Part shown: piece by piece, positions 1 to 8,152 of the stretch
How the letters are laid out: each line of letters starts with the position of its first letter
Position numbering within the stretch: the first letter of the stretch is position 1
DNA from: Ensifer sp. USDA 6670
Lineage (GTDB): Bacteria > Pseudomonadota > Alphaproteobacteria > Rhizobiales > Rhizobiaceae
Assembly: GCA_000421085.1 (NCBI GenBank)
Contig: ATWE01000015.1
Location: forward strand, 124,001 to 188,000
Length of the DNA stretch: 64,000 nt
Reading direction: 5' to 3'
Notes under the pieces: generated by a model
The model's database searches: none
Told to the model about the DNA's origin: nothing
Seen by the model: only the letters and a program-made list of their open reading frames with translations
Position numbers and translations under genes: made by a program

Positions 1-750
1 CTCGTCCAGGACTACACGGGTACGGGTTTAGACGGTGTATTCTCGGGCGTTGGAAGGCTCGAGTTGGAAGGCAGTGGATGGGGCTGGCGTACGGGCGTGG
101 CCTATGAAATCCCCGAGTATGCGCTGCGCGCCAGCCTCGTTTACAACAGCGCGGTTGATTACGACGACCTTTCTGGATTCATCGATCTGCGGCAACTGGG
201 CTTTGTAATCCCCCCACCTGGACCTGGCCTGATTACTGGGACCAAGTATGACGTCAACGGCGCGGCGTCATTGCCGGATTCGCTGGAACTCAAGGTACAA
301 ACGGGTATTGCTCCCGGATGGCTAGCGTTCGGCTCCGTCAAATGGACCGACTGGAGCCAGTTGCAGGTCCTTCAGTTTTGCCCTGCAACTGTATCGCCGC
401 TTACGCCCTGCACCAGCCTCGACCTCGTTTATCGTGACGGTTGGACGGTTAGCGGCGGTATAGGCCACAAATTCAACGACCAGTGGAGCGGGGCGGTCAG
501 TCTGACCTGGGATCGCGGTACAAGCCAGGGCTATGGCAGTCAGACCGACACCTGGCTGCTCGGCACCGGCGTCTCCTATACGCCTACGGAAAATGTCGAG
601 GTGCGGCTCGCAGGTAGCGTGGGTATTTTAACGAGCGGCAGCTCGGGTGAGGTCACATACCAAGGGCAGGTAATCGGCGATGACGTCTCCTACGACTTCG
701 ACAACGACTTCGTCGGGGCGATCTCGACATCGCTGAAGGTCAGGTTCTGA
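1..750 (+). CDS. FadL/OmpP1-family outer membrane transport protein (C-terminal part)
   Basis: The frame is open from base 1, so this is the last 249 codons of a longer gene starting outside the window. FadL-family proteins are 14-stranded outer membrane barrels that admit long-chain fatty acids or other hydrophobic compounds. What is visible are alternating-residue beta strands rich in G, Y and W, the pattern near the left edge GW-WRTGVAYE typical of FadL strands, and a terminal phenylalanine (LKVRF) as expected for a BAM substrate. A strong terminator follows 20 bases after the stop. The substrate cannot be deduced from this piece. Confidence 0.8.
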   Translation, partial: LVQDYTGTGLDGVFSGVGRLELEGSGWGWRTGVAYEIPEYALRASLVYNSAVDYDDLSGFIDLRQLGFVIPPPGPGLITGTKYDVNGAASLPDSLELKVQTGIAPGWLAFGSVKWTDWSQLQVLQFCPATVSPLTPCTSLDLVYRDGWTVSGGIGHKFNDQWSGAVSLTWDRGTSQGYGSQTDTWLLGTGVSYTPTENVEVRLAGSVGILTSGSSGEVTYQGQVIGDDVSYDFDNDFVGAISTSLKVRF

Positions 751-770
751 TCTGCCGCGATAAACTGCCA

Positions 771-796
771 AAGGCCCGGTTATCCGGGCCTTTTTC
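771..796 (+). terminator. Rho-independent terminator after the FadL-family gene
   Basis: A perfect 9-bp stem AAGGCCCGG / CCGGGCCTT with a TTAT loop is followed by a run of T residues. It ends the fadL-like transcript. Confidence 0.9.
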
Positions 797-1119
797 TTAT
801 CTGGTAACCACGCTTATAAGCTGATGCGAATGTGACGATTCAGCAACACATTTCCTGCTACGGTTTGCTACTATCGAAGCCGGGTCGATTATGTCCATTT
901 CCCGCCACAAAATGAGAGCAGCGATATAGGGACGAAGGCTAGTCGAGTTCCATGCCCGCGTCGAGGTGAAGTGAGTTTGTGTGCCGTCATGATATCCCGC
1001 AGCAATTGGCCTCAGGCACGCAGCCGGAGCACCGGTGGGCGCAGGAGCCAGTGCGTGCAGCATCTTCGCGACGGTGATGGGGTCGGCGTGGCCGGCTCGA
1101 ACGAAAGAAACTGATTGTT
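797..1119. other. 323-bp gene-free stretch upstream of exoR
   Basis: No convincing coding frame is present. The stretch must hold the exoR promoter and a possibly long 5' leader. No ribosome binding site of good match precedes the exoR ATG (GAAAGAAACTG only), so translation may be weak or leader-controlled. I could not assign a -10/-35 pair with confidence. Confidence 0.5.
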
Positions 1120-1926
1120 ATGCGCGCGGGTGAATTGAAGTCGCTTAGGGTTGCGGTGCTTGGCATGTCGCTGGCGGTTGGCGCAACCGCGGCCGGGCCG
1201 GCACGGGCTTTCGATCCCGGAGCCGGCGTGACCAAGGAGTCGGGACCCTTCGCGCTCTTCAAGTTCGGTTTTTCCGCCTATAAGAGCGGCCGGAAAGACG
1301 AAGCGGTCGAGGCCTATCGGTATGCTGCCGAAAAGGGGCACACGGGCTCTCGCTGGGCGCTTGCCAATATGTACGCCTATGGCGATGGTGTCGCGGAGAA
1401 CGATCTCGAAGCATTCAAGATCTACAGCGAAATCGCACAACAGGGTGTCGAGCCCGGCTCGGAAGATACGGGCTATTTCGTCAATGCATTGATTTCGCTC
1501 GCCGGCTACTACCGGCGCGGTATTCCCGACACCCCGGTAAGGTCCGACCTGTCGCAGGCCAGGCAGCTGTATTTCCAGGCGGCCTCCACCTTCGGCGTGG
1601 CGGAAGCGCAATTCCAGCTCGCGCGCATGTTGCTTTCGGGCGAGGGCGGAAGCGTCAATGTCCAGCAGGCCAAGAAATGGCTGAACCGGGCGCGCAAGAA
1701 TGGTCATGCCGGCGCCATGGGCGTTTTCGGCAACGTCATTTTCCAGGAAGGTCAGACCGCTCGCGGCCTCGCATACATGACGGCGGCGCTCGGCCAATGT
1801 TCCCCCAAGGATCGGCCCTGGCTCCAGGCGATGCAGGAACAGGCGTTCTCGCTCGCAACCGAAGACGACCGCCGGGTAGCGATAACGATGTCCCAGAACA
1901 TGCATCTGCAGAACGACGACGATTGA
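1120..1926 (+). CDS. exoR: ExoR, periplasmic Sel1-repeat regulator of exopolysaccharide and motility
   Basis: ExoR is the periplasmic inhibitor of the ExoS-ChvI two-component system. In Sinorhizobium its proteolysis derepresses succinoglycan synthesis and lowers motility, and it is needed for nodule invasion. The product is 268 aa, the length of S. meliloti ExoR. Residues 1-30 form a Sec signal peptide ending PARA, consistent with cleavage before FDPG. Tetratricopeptide-like Sel1 units are readable at about 57-107 and 148-225 (for example GRKDEAVEAYRYAAEKG and QAKKWLNRARKNGHAGAM). The gene stands alone on its strand between a terminator and the convergent xth. Identification rests on length, signal and the Sel1 layout. 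Confidence 0.93.
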   Translation: MRAGELKSLRVAVLGMSLAVGATAAGPARAFDPGAGVTKESGPFALFKFGFSAYKSGRKDEAVEAYRYAAEKGHTGSRWALANMYAYGDGVAENDLEAFKIYSEIAQQGVEPGSEDTGYFVNALISLAGYYRRGIPDTPVRSDLSQARQLYFQAASTFGVAEAQFQLARMLLSGEGGSVNVQQAKKWLNRARKNGHAGAMGVFGNVIFQEGQTARGLAYMTAALGQCSPKDRPWLQAMQEQAFSLATEDDRRVAITMSQNMHLQNDDD

Positions 1927-1982
1927 GGTCCTGTGTGGCCTGACTCGACGATGCCGACTAGGCCAGGGGAGGTCGACTCGCC

Positions 1983-2774
1983 TCAGGTCGTCTCGAACGC
2001 GAATTCAGCCGTTACAGGCACATGGTCGGACGGCTTTTCCCAGGACCGGACGTGCTTTTCGATAGAGGTCGACACGAGCTTGTCGGCCGCCTCCGGCGAC
2101 AGCATCAGGTGATCGATGCGGATGCCGAAATTCTTCTGCCAGCAGCCGGCCTGATAATCCCAGAATGAATAGAGCGGCGCCTCGTCGGAGGTCGCGCGCA
2201 CCGCGTCGGTGAAGCCAAGATTGCGCAGCCGCCGAAAGGCAGCACGGGTCTCCGGCAGGTAGAGAGCGTCGTTCCGCCAGACCTTGACGTCCCAGCAGTC
2301 ATGCGCCTCCGGAATGACATTGTAGTCGCCGGCCAGGATAAGCGGTTCCTCGAGGACGAGCCTCTGTTCCGCAAAAGCGGCCAGGCGCCGCATCCATGCG
2401 AGCTTGTAGGGGTACTTTTCCGTCTCTACCGGATTTCCGTTCGGCAGATAGAGGCAGCAGACCCGAAGGGCTCCGCCATTGACGGAGAACACGCCTTCGA
2501 TGAAGCGCGACTGTTCGTCGGCCGGGTCTCCCGGCAATCCGCGATTGATCTCGTCCGGTCTCACCTTGGAGAGCAGGGCAACGCCATTGAAGCCTTTCTG
2601 TCCATGGGTCTCCACATGGTAGCCAAGCGCCTCGATCTCGCCTCTCGGAAATGTTTCGTCGACGGATTTGATCTCCTGCAGGCAGGCGATGTCGGGGTTC
2701 GACTCCCTAAGCCAGCCAACGAGGCCGTCGAGCCGCGCTTTGACGCCATTGATGTTCCATGTGGCAATTTTCAT
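1983..2774 (-). CDS. xth: Exodeoxyribonuclease III / AP endonuclease (Xth family)
   Basis: This is a Mg-dependent 3'-5' exonuclease and AP endonuclease for base-excision repair. The 263-aa product carries the family hallmarks in order: N-terminal KIATWNINGVKAR with Asn7, metal-binding Glu34 in CLQEIK, catalytic AGDYN near residue 148, the RIDH motif, and C-terminal PSDHVPV with the catalytic His. Length matches bacterial ExoA/Xth. It ends convergently with exoR and is divergent from the cardiolipin synthase gene, with about 200 bp of shared promoter region. Rhizobia often encode more than one Xth paralogue, so no number is assigned. Confidence 0.93.
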   Translation of the reverse strand: MKIATWNINGVKARLDGLVGWLRESNPDIACLQEIKSVDETFPRGEIEALGYHVETHGQKGFNGVALLSKVRPDEINRGLPGDPADEQSRFIEGVFSVNGGALRVCCLYLPNGNPVETEKYPYKLAWMRRLAAFAEQRLVLEEPLILAGDYNVIPEAHDCWDVKVWRNDALYLPETRAAFRRLRNLGFTDAVRATSDEAPLYSFWDYQAGCWQKNFGIRIDHLMLSPEAADKLVSTSIEKHVRSWEKPSDHVPVTAEFAFETT

Positions 2775-2982
2775 TGGGCAGCCTTGCCTCTCACGACATT
2801 GAGTCCGTTCGGTCGGTTCGTTCTAGCCGCTGGAAATTCTTTTGACAAATCCGGCATCTGCCACTTGGGTCCGGGATAAGGCGGCCGCCGGTCCGGCGCA
2901 TTTTCCGCTTCTTCCCCCAGACGAGGTTTCACCCTTAAGTAGCCGAATTGATTCCGCTCCGCGTCCGTCTATAGTCCCGCGC

Positions 2983-4446
2983 ATGATCGCGTTCATAGAG
3001 AGTTACTGGCCGCATTTCCTGGCGCTGCTTTCGGTCGCCCTTGGCGTCCCGGCGATCATTCATGCGGCGATGACGAAAGATGATGTGCGTGCGGCCGCCG
3101 GCTGGGTCGGGGTCGTGCTGCTCTCACCGGTCATCGGAGCAGTCATCTACGCGGTCGCCGGCATCAACCGGATGCGCCGCTCGTCCATCGGCTTGCAGCG
3201 CTCGCTGCTGCGCTCGACCGAACGGGACCCGTTCGGCCGCTTCGATGTCACGCATGATCAGGTGGTGGCGCGTTTCGGGCAGCGTTTCGCGGCAATGAAG
3301 ATGCTTGGGGACCGCGTTGCGCGTTTCACGATGTCGGCGGGAAACCACATCACCACGCTCGAGGGCGGCGACGCGGTCTATGCGGCGATGCTCGACGAGA
3401 TCTCGTCCGCCCGTCGCAGCATTCTCATCGAAAGCTATATTTTCGATCGCGATCCCATCGGCATGCGTTTCGCCAATGCCCTGATTGCCGCAGTGAAACG
3501 CGGCGTTGCCGTGCGCGTCCTGATCGACGCCGTAGGTGCGCGCTACTCCGTGCCGTCCATTGTGGGCTATCTGAAGGAAGGAGGCGTGCCGACCGCCGTC
3601 TTCAACGGCAATATCATCATGGGCCTGAGGCTGCCCTATGCCAATCTCAGGACACACCGCAAGATCATGGTTGTCGACGGCGCGGCCGCTTTCGCCGGCG
3701 GCATGAACATCCGCGCGGGCTTTACCGCTGAAATCGCAGGAAAGGCTGCTTCTTTTGACACGCATTTCCGCGTGACCGGACCGGTGGTCGCCGATATCTT
3801 TCAGGTTGCCGCGGAAGATTGGCAGTTCTCGAGCAAGGAGATACTGGCGGGCGACGCCTGGCGGCTCGCCGACCTTCCCACGGAGCCGGACGGGCGATCG
3901 GTTCTGATGCGAGCCGTTCCCTCAGGTCCCGACAACACCAACGAGACGAACCACAAGATGCTGATGGGCGCCTTTTCGATGGCGCGGAAGCATATCCGGT
4001 TGATGTCGCCCTATTTCCTGCCCGACAAGGAATTGATCAGCGCGCTCGTGACGGCGGCGAGGAAGGGCGTCGAGGTCGACATCGTCGTGCCCTCCGTCAA
4101 TAATCTGACACTCGTCGACCGCGCGATGACGGCACAGTTCGATCAGGTGCTGAAAGGTCATTGCCGCGTCTGGCGGGCAAAGGGCGTCTTCAACCATTCC
4201 AAGCTGATGGTCATCGACGACCGCTGGGTCTATGTCGGCTCGACCAATCTCGATCCTCGCTCCCTGCGCCTCAATTTCGAGTTCGACCTCGAAATACTCG
4301 ACGAAGCCTTCGCACGCGCAATCGGCGAAAAGGTCTGCGCCATACGCGCGAACGCTGATGAAGTGACGCTTGCAGGGCTCCGCGCGCAGCCGCTCGTAAA
4401 CCGGCTGGCAAACCGATTGCTATGGCTCGGATCGCCCTACCTTTAG
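2983..4446 (+). CDS. cls: Cardiolipin synthase, phospholipase D type
   Basis: It condenses two phosphatidylglycerol molecules to cardiolipin and glycerol at the inner membrane. The 487-aa protein starts with two membrane segments (about residues 10-27 and 38-58), then two PLD HKD motifs: HRKIMVVD at 225-232 followed by GGMN, and HSKLMVID at 405-412 followed by GSTNLDPRS. Both sets of catalytic His-Lys-Asp are intact. I chose the ATG at 2983 because it begins directly before the first membrane helix; an in-frame upstream ATG at 2842 would add 47 residues without family character. No strong Shine-Dalgarno precedes either. Confidence 0.9.
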   Translation: MIAFIESYWPHFLALLSVALGVPAIIHAAMTKDDVRAAAGWVGVVLLSPVIGAVIYAVAGINRMRRSSIGLQRSLLRSTERDPFGRFDVTHDQVVARFGQRFAAMKMLGDRVARFTMSAGNHITTLEGGDAVYAAMLDEISSARRSILIESYIFDRDPIGMRFANALIAAVKRGVAVRVLIDAVGARYSVPSIVGYLKEGGVPTAVFNGNIIMGLRLPYANLRTHRKIMVVDGAAAFAGGMNIRAGFTAEIAGKAASFDTHFRVTGPVVADIFQVAAEDWQFSSKEILAGDAWRLADLPTEPDGRSVLMRAVPSGPDNTNETNHKMLMGAFSMARKHIRLMSPYFLPDKELISALVTAARKGVEVDIVVPSVNNLTLVDRAMTAQFDQVLKGHCRVWRAKGVFNHSKLMVIDDRWVYVGSTNLDPRSLRLNFEFDLEILDEAFARAIGEKVCAIRANADEVTLAGLRAQPLVNRLANRLLWLGSPYL

Positions 4447-4471
4447 CTCCGGCGTCATGCAGCGCGAGTCG

Positions 4472-4801
4472 TCAGATCGAAAAGCTTGTTCCGCACCCAC
4501 AGCTTGCGACGGCGTTCGGATTGTTGATCTGAAAGGACTGCCCGAGGAGGTTGTCGACGAAATCGATCTCCGAGCCGCCCATATAGACCAGCGACAGGCT
4601 GTCGATCAGGACTTTGGCGTCGTCCTTTTCGAGGATGAGATCGTCGGCATTTGCCGCGTCCACCAAATCGAACTTGTAGGAGAAGCCCGAGCACCCGCCG
4701 CCTTCGACGGAGACGCGCATCGCGCTCTTGTCCTTCTCCGCCTGGAGAATTGCGGCAATGCGTCTGGCCGCCGCATCCGAAAGCGTAACTGTTTCCTGCA
4801 T
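4472..4801 (-). CDS. erpA: ErpA/HesB-type iron-sulfur cluster insertion protein
   Basis: A-type carrier that delivers Fe-S clusters to apo-proteins. The 109-aa chain has the three conserved cysteines, C37 in GGCSGFSY and C101/C103 in the terminal SCGCG motif. A strong AGGAGG stands 9 bases upstream of the ATG. The gene is convergent with cls and divergent from dgt. The fold is certain; ErpA rather than SufA/IscA is chosen because it stands alone, outside any suf operon. Confidence 0.88.
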   Translation of the reverse strand: MQETVTLSDAAARRIAAILQAEKDKSAMRVSVEGGGCSGFSYKFDLVDAANADDLILEKDDAKVLIDSLSLVYMGGSEIDFVDNLLGQSFQINNPNAVASCGCGTSFSI

Positions 4802-5016
4802 CGTATTTGCCTCCTGCCGGGGTCAAGAACCGGAGAGATTCGTCTTCGCTCTGACGCTATAATCGCATGCCATGACAGGCGACCTTCAGGCTTGCCGCAA
4901 GCCGCTGTTCCGCCCCGAGGGACGGAGTCACCGGCCGGCATCGCTTTCCTGTAGCGCTTTCTATAGGTATGAAGGCTTGAATGTCCCGTCAATGGGATGA
5001 CGTGCGCAGGTGTGAA

Positions 5017-6234
5017 ATGACAGTCGACAGGCAGGCCCTTGGCTTCGGTTACGGTGAACACGCAGCTTATGCATCGAACCCCTGGGCCTCCCGCGGCAGA
5101 CTTTATCCCGAGGCGTCGAGCCCGACGCGTTCCGATTTCCAGCGCGACCGCGACCGCATCGTTCATACCACGGCCTTCCGGCGGCTGAAGCACAAGACGC
5201 AGGTCTTCATTGCCGCCGACGGAGACCATTACCGCACGCGGCTCACGCATACAATCGAAGTCGCCCAGATCGCTCGCGCCCTCGCCAGGGCCCTGAAACT
5301 GGACGAGGATCTCGCCGAGGGGGTGGCGCTCGTCCACGACTTCGGCCATACGCCGTTCGGGCACACCGGCGAGGACGCACTGCACGAGGTGCTGGAGCCC
5401 TATGGCGGCTTCGATCACAACGCCCAGTCGCTGCGCATCGTTACCAAGCTGGAGCGGCGCTATGCGGAGTTCGACGGCCTCAATCTCACCTGGGAGAGCC
5501 TCGAGGGGCTCGTCAAACATAACGGCCCGCTGATGACGCCCGAGGGGCTGGGCCTCCGCGGCCCGGTTCCGCAGCCGATTCTCGATTATTGCGCGCTTCA
5601 CGACCTCGAGCTTGCGAGCTTTGCGAGCCTCGAGGCGCAAGTGGCGGCAATTGCCGACGATATCGCCTATAATACCCACGATATCGACGATGGTCTGCGT
5701 GCCGGCTATCTCACTTTCGAAATGCTGGAGGAGATACCGTTTCTCGCCCGGTTGATGCGCGAGGTTCACGACCGCTATCCGGGCCTTGAAAGCAGCCGGT
5801 TCACGCATGAGATCATGCGGCGGCAGATCACCGCCATGGTGGAGGACGTCATCGCCGTGGCGCAGAAAAGGCTTGGTGAAGTCCGGCCCAAAAGCGCGAA
5901 AGACGTGCGATGCGCGGGCAGGGTCATGGCCACCTTCTCGGAGGAGATGAGCGAGACGGACCGCCAGATCAAGAATTTGCTGATGACGCGCATCTATCGG
6001 CATCCGGAGGTCATGCGGGTACGGCAGGGAGCGGCATCGATCGTAACGGACCTCTACCGGGCCTTCATGGACGATCCGTCGCTGATGAAGGAGCATTACT
6101 GGATCGACCAAATCGCCGGTATGGCGGAGCCGGCCCGGGCGCGCCACGTCGGGGATTATCTCGCCGGGATGACCGATACTTTCGCGATAAGCGTGCATAG
6201 GCGCTTGTTTGACCATACGCCCGATTTGCGCTAG
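5017..6234 (+). CDS. dgt: dGTP triphosphohydrolase-like HD protein
   Basis: HD-superfamily deoxyguanosine triphosphate triphosphohydrolase-like protein (405 aa), which cleaves dNTPs to the nucleoside and triphosphate. The HD signature is intact: His78 in [13 protein letters not shown] and His107-Asp108 in [16 protein letters not shown], with further conserved NAQSLRI and [13 protein letters not shown] blocks. I start at MTVDRQ (5017), which gives the usual family length; an in-frame ATG at 4981 would add 12 residues. The next gene, argS, begins 97 bp downstream in the same direction, and this pairing is common in rhizobia. Confidence 0.9.
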   Translation: MTVDRQALGFGYGEHAAYASNPWASRGRLYPEASSPTRSDFQRDRDRIVHTTAFRRLKHKTQVFIAADGDHYRTRLTHTIEVAQIARALARALKLDEDLAEGVALVHDFGHTPFGHTGEDALHEVLEPYGGFDHNAQSLRIVTKLERRYAEFDGLNLTWESLEGLVKHNGPLMTPEGLGLRGPVPQPILDYCALHDLELASFASLEAQVAAIADDIAYNTHDIDDGLRAGYLTFEMLEEIPFLARLMREVHDRYPGLESSRFTHEIMRRQITAMVEDVIAVAQKRLGEVRPKSAKDVRCAGRVMATFSEEMSETDRQIKNLLMTRIYRHPEVMRVRQGAASIVTDLYRAFMDDPSLMKEHYWIDQIAGMAEPARARHVGDYLAGMTDTFAISVHRRLFDHTPDLR

Positions 6235-6331
6235 TGACGCCCCCGCGTGGAGGCTGCAGGTTCTCGATGGACCCGGCCTCCTTTGAATTTGCGCCATTCT
6301 CCAGTGCGGCTGGAAAAAGCGGACGGATTAG

Positions 6332-8089
6332 ATGAACCTTTTCACAGACTTCGAAGCAAGAATTAACAGAATTCTGGAATCGATTGAGATCATTCGTGAA
6401 AAGCGATCCGAGCTGGACTTCGGGCGCATCAATGTAGAGCCGCCGCGTGATGCAAGTCACGGCGATGTGGCAACCAATGCCGCAATGGTGCTCGCCAAGC
6501 CCCTGGGCATGAACCCGCGCGCGCTTGCGGACCTTATCGTCGACAAGCTCGGGCAGGATCCGGAGGTTGCCGGCGTTTCCGTTGCCGGGCCCGGTTTCAT
6601 CAATGTCCGCCTGTCGGTTTCCTATTGGCAGAAGCTTCTGGCGGCCATCACGCGTGCCGGCGTCGATTACGGACGCAGCACGTTCGGCGCCGGACGCAAG
6701 ATCAACGTGGAGTATGTCTCGGCCAACCCGACGGGTCCGATGCATGTCGGCCATTGCCGCGGCGCGGTCGTCGGTGACGCGCTCGCCAACCTGCTGGCCT
6801 TCGCGGGCTATGACGTGACCAAGGAATACTACATCAACGACGCGGGCTCGCAGATCGAGGTGCTCGCCCGCTCCGCATTCCTGCGCTACCGTCAGGCGCT
6901 CGGCGAGGATATCGCCGAAATTCCGTCGGGGCTCTACCCGGGTGACTATCTCGTGCCTGTGGGCGAGGCGCTCGCTGACGAGTACGGCACGAGCCTCAGG
7001 ATCATGCCGGAGGACAAATGGGTGCCGCTCGTCAAGGAGCGTGTCATCGACGCGATGATGGCGATGATCCGTGAGGATCTGGCTGCACTCAACGTCAACC
7101 ATGACGTGTTCTTTTCCGAGAGGGCCCTGCACGACAACGGTGCAGCGCGGATCCGCACGGCCATCAACGATTTGACCTTCAAGGGTCACGTCTACAAGGG
7201 CACGCTGCCGCCGCCGAAGGGGCAGCTGCCCGAAGACTGGGAAGACAGGGAGCAGACGCTCTTCCGCTCGACCGAGGTCGGCGACGACATCGATCGCCCG
7301 CTGATCAAGTCCGATGGCAGCTATACTTACTTCGCGGCCGATGTTGCTTACTTCAAAGACAAGTTCGACCGTGGTTTCCACGAGATGATCTATGTGCTCG
7401 GCGCCGACCATGGGGGCTACGTCAAGCGGCTGGAGGCCCTGGCGCGCGCGATCTCCGGCGGAACTGCGAAGCTGACGGTGCTGCTCTGCCAGCTCGTGAA
7501 GCTCTACCGCAACGGCGAGCCGGTGAAGATGTCCAAGCGTTCGGGCGATTTCGTGACGCTGCGCGACGTCGTCGACGAAGTCGGGCGCGATCCCGTGCGG
7601 TTCATGATGCTTTACCGCAAGAGCTCCGAGCCGCTCGACTTCGACTTCGCAAAGGTGACGGAACAGTCGAAGGACAACCCGGTCTTCTACGTGCAATACG
7701 CCCATGCGCGCTGCCGTTCCGTTTTCCGCCAGGCTGCGGAAGCATTCCCTGATCTTGATCTGTCCGCCGTCGATCTCGCGGGCGCGGCCGCTGCGATTGT
7801 CGATCCCACGGAAATGCAGCTCGTCGCCAAGCTTGCAGAATATCCCCGTGTGGTGGAGGCGGCAGCACTCTCGCACGAGCCTCACCGGATCGCTTTTTAC
7901 CTGTATGATCTTGCCGCGGTCTTCCACGGGCACTGGAACAAAGGTAAGGAAAACCCGGAATTACGTTTTGTTAACGATAAGAATAGAGAATTAAGCATTG
8001 CCAGACTCGGGCTGGTGCATGCTGTCGCCTCGGTATTGAAGTCAGGCCTGTCGATCACAGGCACTTCGGCACCGGATGAGATGCGGTAA
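6332..8089 (+). CDS. argS: Arginyl-tRNA synthetase
   Basis: Class I aminoacyl-tRNA synthetase of 585 aa. It shows the HIGH signature as HVGH at 138-141 in [10 protein letters not shown], the KMSKR loop near residue 400 ([10 protein letters not shown]), and a C-terminal DALR-type anticodon-binding domain. The N-terminal Add-1 domain is present. It heads the envelope/division block, with the SPOR-domain gene starting 63 bp later, an arrangement shared by many alphaproteobacteria. Confidence 0.97.
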   Translation: MNLFTDFEARINRILESIEIIREKRSELDFGRINVEPPRDASHGDVATNAAMVLAKPLGMNPRALADLIVDKLGQDPEVAGVSVAGPGFINVRLSVSYWQKLLAAITRAGVDYGRSTFGAGRKINVEYVSANPTGPMHVGHCRGAVVGDALANLLAFAGYDVTKEYYINDAGSQIEVLARSAFLRYRQALGEDIAEIPSGLYPGDYLVPVGEALADEYGTSLRIMPEDKWVPLVKERVIDAMMAMIREDLAALNVNHDVFFSERALHDNGAARIRTAINDLTFKGHVYKGTLPPPKGQLPEDWEDREQTLFRSTEVGDDIDRPLIKSDGSYTYFAADVAYFKDKFDRGFHEMIYVLGADHGGYVKRLEALARAISGGTAKLTVLLCQLVKLYRNGEPVKMSKRSGDFVTLRDVVDEVGRDPVRFMMLYRKSSEPLDFDFAKVTEQSKDNPVFYVQYAHARCRSVFRQAAEAFPDLDLSAVDLAGAAAAIVDPTEMQLVAKLAEYPRVVEAAALSHEPHRIAFYLYDLAAVFHGHWNKGKENPELRFVNDKNRELSIARLGLVHAVASVLKSGLSITGTSAPDEMR

Positions 8090-8152
8090 GTCGTGTCACC
8101 AATTCCCCACAATGCACTGGCAATTCAACGCAGGCAGTTGTGAGTGGAGAGT

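Noticed and set aside
4606..6297. 563-codon open frame antisense to erpA and dgt
   Set aside because: It covers two well-recognised genes on the other strand, has no family similarity and Arg/His-rich composition typical of a shadow frame in high-GC DNA.
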